Shown: positions 6,432 to 9,226 of the stretch, in pieces
Layout: every line of letters starts with the position of its first letter
Numbering within the stretch: the first letter of the stretch is position 1
NCBI GenBank assembly: GCA_018715425.1
Contig: DVLR01000245.1
Span: forward strand, 1 to 9,226
From: Candidatus Merdenecus merdavium
GTDB taxonomy: Bacteria; Bacillota; Clostridia; Lachnospirales; Lachnospiraceae
Direction of reading: 5' to 3'
DNA: 9,226 nt
Program-made: the position numbers and the translations under genes
Notes under the pieces: model-generated
Told to the model about the DNA's origin: nothing
Databases searched by the model: none
The model's input: only the letters and a program-made list of their open reading frames with translations

Positions 6432-7625
6432 TTACTTATGGAATAGACTTCCGCGTATAATAGAATCATGACCAAATTTACCACGGATATGATCTAAGGC
6501 ATGATCTAGATTTTCTTGTTTCTTATCTTTTTTCAGTTCCATATCAAATAAACTTAACTGGACAGGCTCGTCCATGGAGATTAATTTATTGCTGCGTATT
6601 CCCAAAAGTCTAACAGGGGTTTTATCCCATAATTTCAAGAATAGATGACATGCAATTTGATAAATGTTGTCATTGGTATTGGTTGGAATCTTTAGTTGGA
6701 TTTGATGAGAAGCCGTTGTAAAGGTACTGTATTTGATTTCCACACATATATTTCCTGCCAATTGATCAGCCTTACGTAGACGTTGAGAAACGGTTTCCGC
6801 TAAGGACCTTAAGACTGGCTTTGCTTCTTCAAATGTTGTAATATCTTTAGGGACGGTAGTTGAGTTACCAATACCTTTTAACTCCAGAGGATGGGAATTT
6901 ACAGTGGAGGAAGCAATTCCATTGGCATATTTCCATAATGTTCTACCGTGGCTTTTTAAATGGAGTTCCAATATTTTGGGATCTGCTTGTGCAAGGTCTC
7001 CAATGGTGAAGATTTCAAGGTTTTTAAGAGTTTCTACAGAGGCCCTTCCAGCCATATACAAATCACTTACCGGTAAAGGCCACATCTTTTTTTCTACCTC
7101 GCTTGGAAATAGAGTATGAATTTTATAGGGTTTTTCGAAGTCTGAGGCCATTTTGGCAAGGAGTTTATTGTTTGAAATACCAATATTTACGGTAAACCCC
7201 AACTGGTCGTAAATGCCTTTTTGAATGGTTTTAGCTCCTTCCATGTAGGAAGGATAAAGATGAGAAATACCTGTAAAATCAAGGAAGCATTCATCGATAC
7301 TAAGTTGTTCCAGATCAGGTGTAAGTTCATATAAATAATCCATTAACTTTTTGCTGTATTCTTGATACATCTTATGGTCAGGGTTTCGAACGACCAGGTT
7401 TGGACACTTTCTGAATGCGCTAGTCATTGGTTCTCCAGTTTTTATGTGATAGGCTTTTGCTGGAATGGATTTTGCTAAAACAACTCCTCTATGGTTTTTG
7501 TCATCATGACCAATCACAGAAGGGATGGTACGAAGATCTATGGTTTCACCATTTTTAAGTAATTCTATACTTGTCCAGCTTAAAAAAGCAGAGTTTACAT
7601 CAATATGAAAAATAATCGGTTCCAA
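6432..7625 (-). CDS. dinB: Y-family translesion DNA polymerase (DNA polymerase IV type)
   Basis: A 397-residue Y-family polymerase, which copies past damaged bases with low fidelity. The first catalytic motif is FHIDVNSAF: Asp9 is the metal ligand, and Phe14 sits at the steric-gate position. The second is the classic LSIDECFLDF with Asp111 and Glu112. NIGISNNKLLAKMAS (147-161) is the typical motif C, a helix-hairpin-helix region follows (about 183-235), and the little-finger domain extends to about residue 345. QLSLF at 356-360 fits the beta-clamp-binding consensus, so it should act with the replisome clamp. N-S-A in the first motif replaces the D-C-F of E. coli DinB, a variation I believe is common in clostridial members. 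The start is TTG at 7625, backed by GAGGTG (complement of 7633-7638) seven bases upstream; no in-frame ATG fits better. No SOS (LexA) box is apparent upstream. Confidence 0.93.
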   Translation of the reverse strand: MEPIIFHIDVNSAFLSWTSIELLKNGETIDLRTIPSVIGHDDKNHRGVVLAKSIPAKAYHIKTGEPMTSAFRKCPNLVVRNPDHKMYQEYSKKLMDYLYELTPDLEQLSIDECFLDFTGISHLYPSYMEGAKTIQKGIYDQLGFTVNIGISNNKLLAKMASDFEKPYKIHTLFPSEVEKKMWPLPVSDLYMAGRASVETLKNLEIFTIGDLAQADPKILELHLKSHGRTLWKYANGIASSTVNSHPLELKGIGNSTTVPKDITTFEEAKPVLRSLAETVSQRLRKADQLAGNICVEIKYSTFTTASHQIQLKIPTNTNDNIYQIACHLFLKLWDKTPVRLLGIRSNKLISMDEPVQLSLFDMELKKDKKQENLDHALDHIRGKFGHDSIIRGSLFHK

Positions 7626-7680
7626 TAGTATTCACCTCATTTGTTTTGGAAAGAAAGGTTCAGTTTTCATCTCTAAGGAT

Positions 7681-7686
7681 ATTATA
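7681..7686 (-). promoter_or_regulatory. Candidate -10 element for the DinB-type polymerase gene
   Basis: A perfect TATAAT on the minus strand lies about 55 bases before the TTG start, within a ten-base palindrome TATTATAATA (7680-7689). No convincing -35 box or TGn extension is present. The same palindrome gives a TATAAT on the plus strand, so orientation is ambiguous. Confidence 0.3.
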
Positions 7687-7727
7687 ATAGATTTTGAATA
7701 AAAATACTAGCAACCAGGCAATGTGTG

Positions 7728-7736
7728 TGATATGAT
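7728..7736 (+). promoter_or_regulatory. Extended -10 promoter of the shikimate-kinase-like gene
   Basis: TGATATGAT is a TATGAT -10 box with a TGn extension, placed about 55 bases before the ATG at 7791. The -35 position (TAGCAA) is poor. This is the best plus-strand candidate in the divergent gap. Confidence 0.4.
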
Positions 7737-7790
7737 AAACACCAAATGAAAAGAAGAGTAAGAGAATAAGCATAAGTTAGAGGATTTGAT

Positions 7791-8300
7791 ATGAATAAAA
7801 ATATAGTTTTAATAGGAATGCCAGGAGTTGGAAAGAGTACCATAGGAGTGGTACTGGCTAAAATATTAGGTTATGAGTTTGTGGATACAGATATTTTGAT
7901 TCAGAGGCAGGAAAACAGAAAGTTAAAGGAAATCATTGCACAGGAAGGCATCGAAGGCTTTTTAGATATTGAAAATCAAGTGAATGCAAATTTAAACGTA
8001 GACAGTAGTGTAATTGCAACTGGTGGTAGTGTTGTTTATGGAAAAGAAGCTATGGAGCATTTGGAAAGGATCGGTACGATTGTCTATTTAAAGCTATCTT
8101 ATGAAAGCCTCAAAACCAGACTGGGATGTTTAAGTGGTCGCGGAGTCGTTGTTAGAGAAGGACAGACATTAAAGGAACTTTATGACGAGAGAATGAAATT
8201 ATATGAAAGATATGCTCAGATCACCATTGATGAAGAAGGTCTTGATGTGGAGGAAACATTAGATAAAATTTTACGTTCCTTAAATAAAGAAAATATATAA
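7791..8300 (+). CDS. Shikimate-kinase-like P-loop kinase with altered substrate site
   Basis: A 169-residue P-loop kinase matching shikimate kinase in length and overall plan. It has a Walker A motif GMPGVGKST (9-17), the DTD motif (Asp32, Asp34), ATGGS (76-80), a lid region with Arg117, and the C-terminal ERxxLY motif (Glu133-Tyr138). Shikimate kinases phosphorylate shikimate on the way to chorismate. Two substrate-binding positions are not canonical: the usual GFR Arg (Arg58 in the M. tuberculosis enzyme) is Leu58, and the GGG loop reads GGS with Ser80. The lid also reads RGVV rather than the usual RPLL. Similar stand-alone proteins labelled shikimate kinase are, from memory, frequent in Lachnospiraceae, so this may be a subfamily with another substrate rather than a decayed enzyme. 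No other aromatic-pathway gene is nearby. The start is ATG after GAGGATTTG; the site is modest. Confidence 0.8.
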   Translation: MNKNIVLIGMPGVGKSTIGVVLAKILGYEFVDTDILIQRQENRKLKEIIAQEGIEGFLDIENQVNANLNVDSSVIATGGSVVYGKEAMEHLERIGTIVYLKLSYESLKTRLGCLSGRGVVVREGQTLKELYDERMKLYERYAQITIDEEGLDVEETLDKILRSLNKENI

Positions 8301-8330
8301 ATGTTTGGAACAATCCTATAGGAGATCGAA

Positions 8331-8374
8331 TAGTACAAGCTATTGCAGTTTGTACTAATTTTTTGGTGTTTTTT
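8331..8374 (+). terminator. Strong rho-independent terminator after the shikimate-kinase-like gene
   Basis: The stem TAGTACAAGCT / AGTTTGTACTA (8331-8341 with 8347-8357) pairs over eleven positions with one G-U wobble and an ATTGC loop. It is followed by ATTTTTT (8358-8364) and a second T-run (8369-8374). It begins about 30 bases after the kinase stop and separates that gene from the LysM gene. Confidence 0.85.
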
Positions 8375-8464
8375 CAAATCTTCTGAGATAAAAGGTAGAG
8401 TAAATTCAAAATATGTTGGAAGAAAATACATATCCCTCGACAAGAATTTCTTTGTATTGTTTTG

Positions 8465-8493
8465 TTGAATTGCTAGAATAATAGTAATGTAAT
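8465..8493 (+). promoter_or_regulatory. Sigma-A-type promoter of the LysM protein gene
   Basis: TTGAAT (8465-8470) is separated by 17 bases from TGTAAT (8488-8493). The start of transcription would fall near 8500, leaving a leader of about 45 bases with the ribosome binding site AAAGGGGAG at 8531-8539. Spacing and box quality are good. Confidence 0.6.
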
Positions 8494-8545
8494 ATCTTTG
8501 TAACAAATTTAAGAAAAAAGAAATGAAAATAAAGGGGAGTGTAAG

Positions 8546-9226
8546 ATGGAAGAAATAAAAGAAAAGGTGAGTCAGAAAAAGAAACTTAGCGAAAAGAATA
8601 TTTTAAGCATATCCATAAGTCTGCTTTTCATTAGCTTATGTATAGTTACTGTTATGAATATCTATATTAGTTATAAAAAAAAGGTTTTGACCCAAAAGCA
8701 AGTGGAGCAATCTGTTTTGACAACATCAGAAAATAAGGATCAAGAAGAACAATTAGTAACAGCTTATATGCTCAGTGTAGGAAATGAGACTTTTACTTTA
8801 AGATCAAAGGAACAGGTTGTACAGCTTTTAGATAAAATAAAGAGTGATTATGATCAAGAAGATGAATTTACGATTCTGTTAAAAGAGGATGATGAAAAAG
8901 TTGGAAATTATGAAGCCGTTATCGATCGCCCTAGGGCAAACCAACAATCATTGGCAGTTGTATCCGTTAAAAAAACACCAGGTGAAACGGCGAAAGAAAC
9001 AGAAAAAGAAGATTATGATCAACGCAGTATGGAGTTTGAAAAAGGAGTTATGATTAAAGAAGTAGAAGTTGCTACTAAAGAAATCACTGATTTTAACGAT
9101 GCTTTAGAGAAAGTGAAATGTGGACAAGTAGATCACCAGCTATACCAAGTACAGGAAGGAGATTGTTTAACGGATATTGCTCATAAGAATGAAGTCAGTG
9201 TAGAAGAGATCCTTGCAGAAAATCCA
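8546..9226 (+). CDS. Membrane-anchored LysM protein, 3' end outside the window (probable cell-wall peptidase)
   Basis: An open frame of 227 codons that runs off the window end. The protein starts with a basic cytoplasmic tail (residues 1-18), then one membrane helix (about 19-43, rich in Ile, Leu, Ser), with a Lys-Lys-Lys stretch directly after it. A charged extracellular part follows, of which residues 73-126 look like a small domain seen in clostridial peptidases. A Glu/Lys-rich linker (about 140-165) precedes a LysM peptidoglycan-binding motif from Tyr200 (YQVQEGDCLTDIA, then VSVEEILAENP). In clostridial proteins of this layout, LysM is usually followed by a G5 domain and an M23 peptidase, making a cell-wall hydrolase; that is inference because the rest is missing. 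The ATG has an excellent GGGGAG site six bases upstream and its own promoter. The single helix could be an uncleaved anchor or a signal peptide. Confidence 0.85.
   Translation, partial: MEEIKEKVSQKKKLSEKNILSISISLLFISLCIVTVMNIYISYKKKVLTQKQVEQSVLTTSENKDQEEQLVTAYMLSVGNETFTLRSKEQVVQLLDKIKSDYDQEDEFTILLKEDDEKVGNYEAVIDRPRANQQSLAVVSVKKTPGETAKETEKEDYDQRSMEFEKGVMIKEVEVATKEITDFNDALEKVKCGQVDHQLYQVQEGDCLTDIAHKNEVSVEEILAENP

Noticed and set aside
8314..8323. Perfect ten-base palindrome TCCTATAGGA after the shikimate-kinase-like gene
   Set aside because: It has no loop for an RNA hairpin and no second copy nearby; it lies just before the terminator and is probably chance.
8216..8506. A minus-strand open frame of 96 codons over the shikimate-kinase-like 3' end and following gap
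   Set aside because: It runs through the plus-strand terminator and promoter, has no ribosome binding site or domain, and looks like antisense AT-rich sequence.

Overview
The window is AT-rich and reads as a low-GC Firmicute chromosome, most likely a clostridium of the Lachnospiraceae type. This is an inference from codon choice, strong GGAGG-type ribosome binding sites, a stand-alone three-domain S1 protein, a CBS/DRTGG-containing family II pyrophosphatase, and a membrane-anchored LysM protein of the kind that usually carries an M23 peptidase. There is no insertion sequence, phage gene, CRISPR array, tRNA or rRNA. Most genes are ordinary housekeeping or catabolic genes.

Layout. (1) 79-2683, plus strand: a tight three-gene operon of class II ketose-phosphate aldolase, PfkB-family sugar kinase and D-lyxose/D-mannose isomerase-type cupin. 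Gaps are 9-10 bases and each gene has a good Shine-Dalgarno site. Together they suggest a catabolic route: aldose to ketose, ketose to ketose phosphate, then cleavage to two small carbon fragments. (2) 2684-2939: a convergent gap holding three consecutive hairpins, one of them a good plus-strand terminator. (3) 2940-3902, minus strand: an S1-domain RNA-binding protein. (4) 4135-6428, plus strand: a manganese-dependent, nucleotide-regulated pyrophosphatase followed after 29 bases by a flavin-reductase-like protein. (5) 6432-7625, minus strand: a Y-family DNA polymerase (DinB type), tail to tail with the flavin protein and only three bases apart. (6) 7791-8300, plus strand: a shikimate-kinase-like protein, closed by a strong terminator at 8331-8374. 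(7) 8546 to the window end, plus strand: the N-terminal part of a membrane-anchored LysM protein, cut by the window edge.

Points most worth a second look: the shikimate-kinase-like protein has Leu and Ser where the family normally has a substrate-binding Arg and a Gly; the aldolase has Tyr in place of the usual acidic residue of the I-N-x-x-T-[DE] motif, so the operon's true substrate is open; and the 2740-2841 region holds an unexplained UUCG-loop hairpin (read on the minus strand) overlapping a tiny open frame. I found no clear evidence of a wholly new system; the window looks mainly like core genome with a few functionally ambiguous genes.
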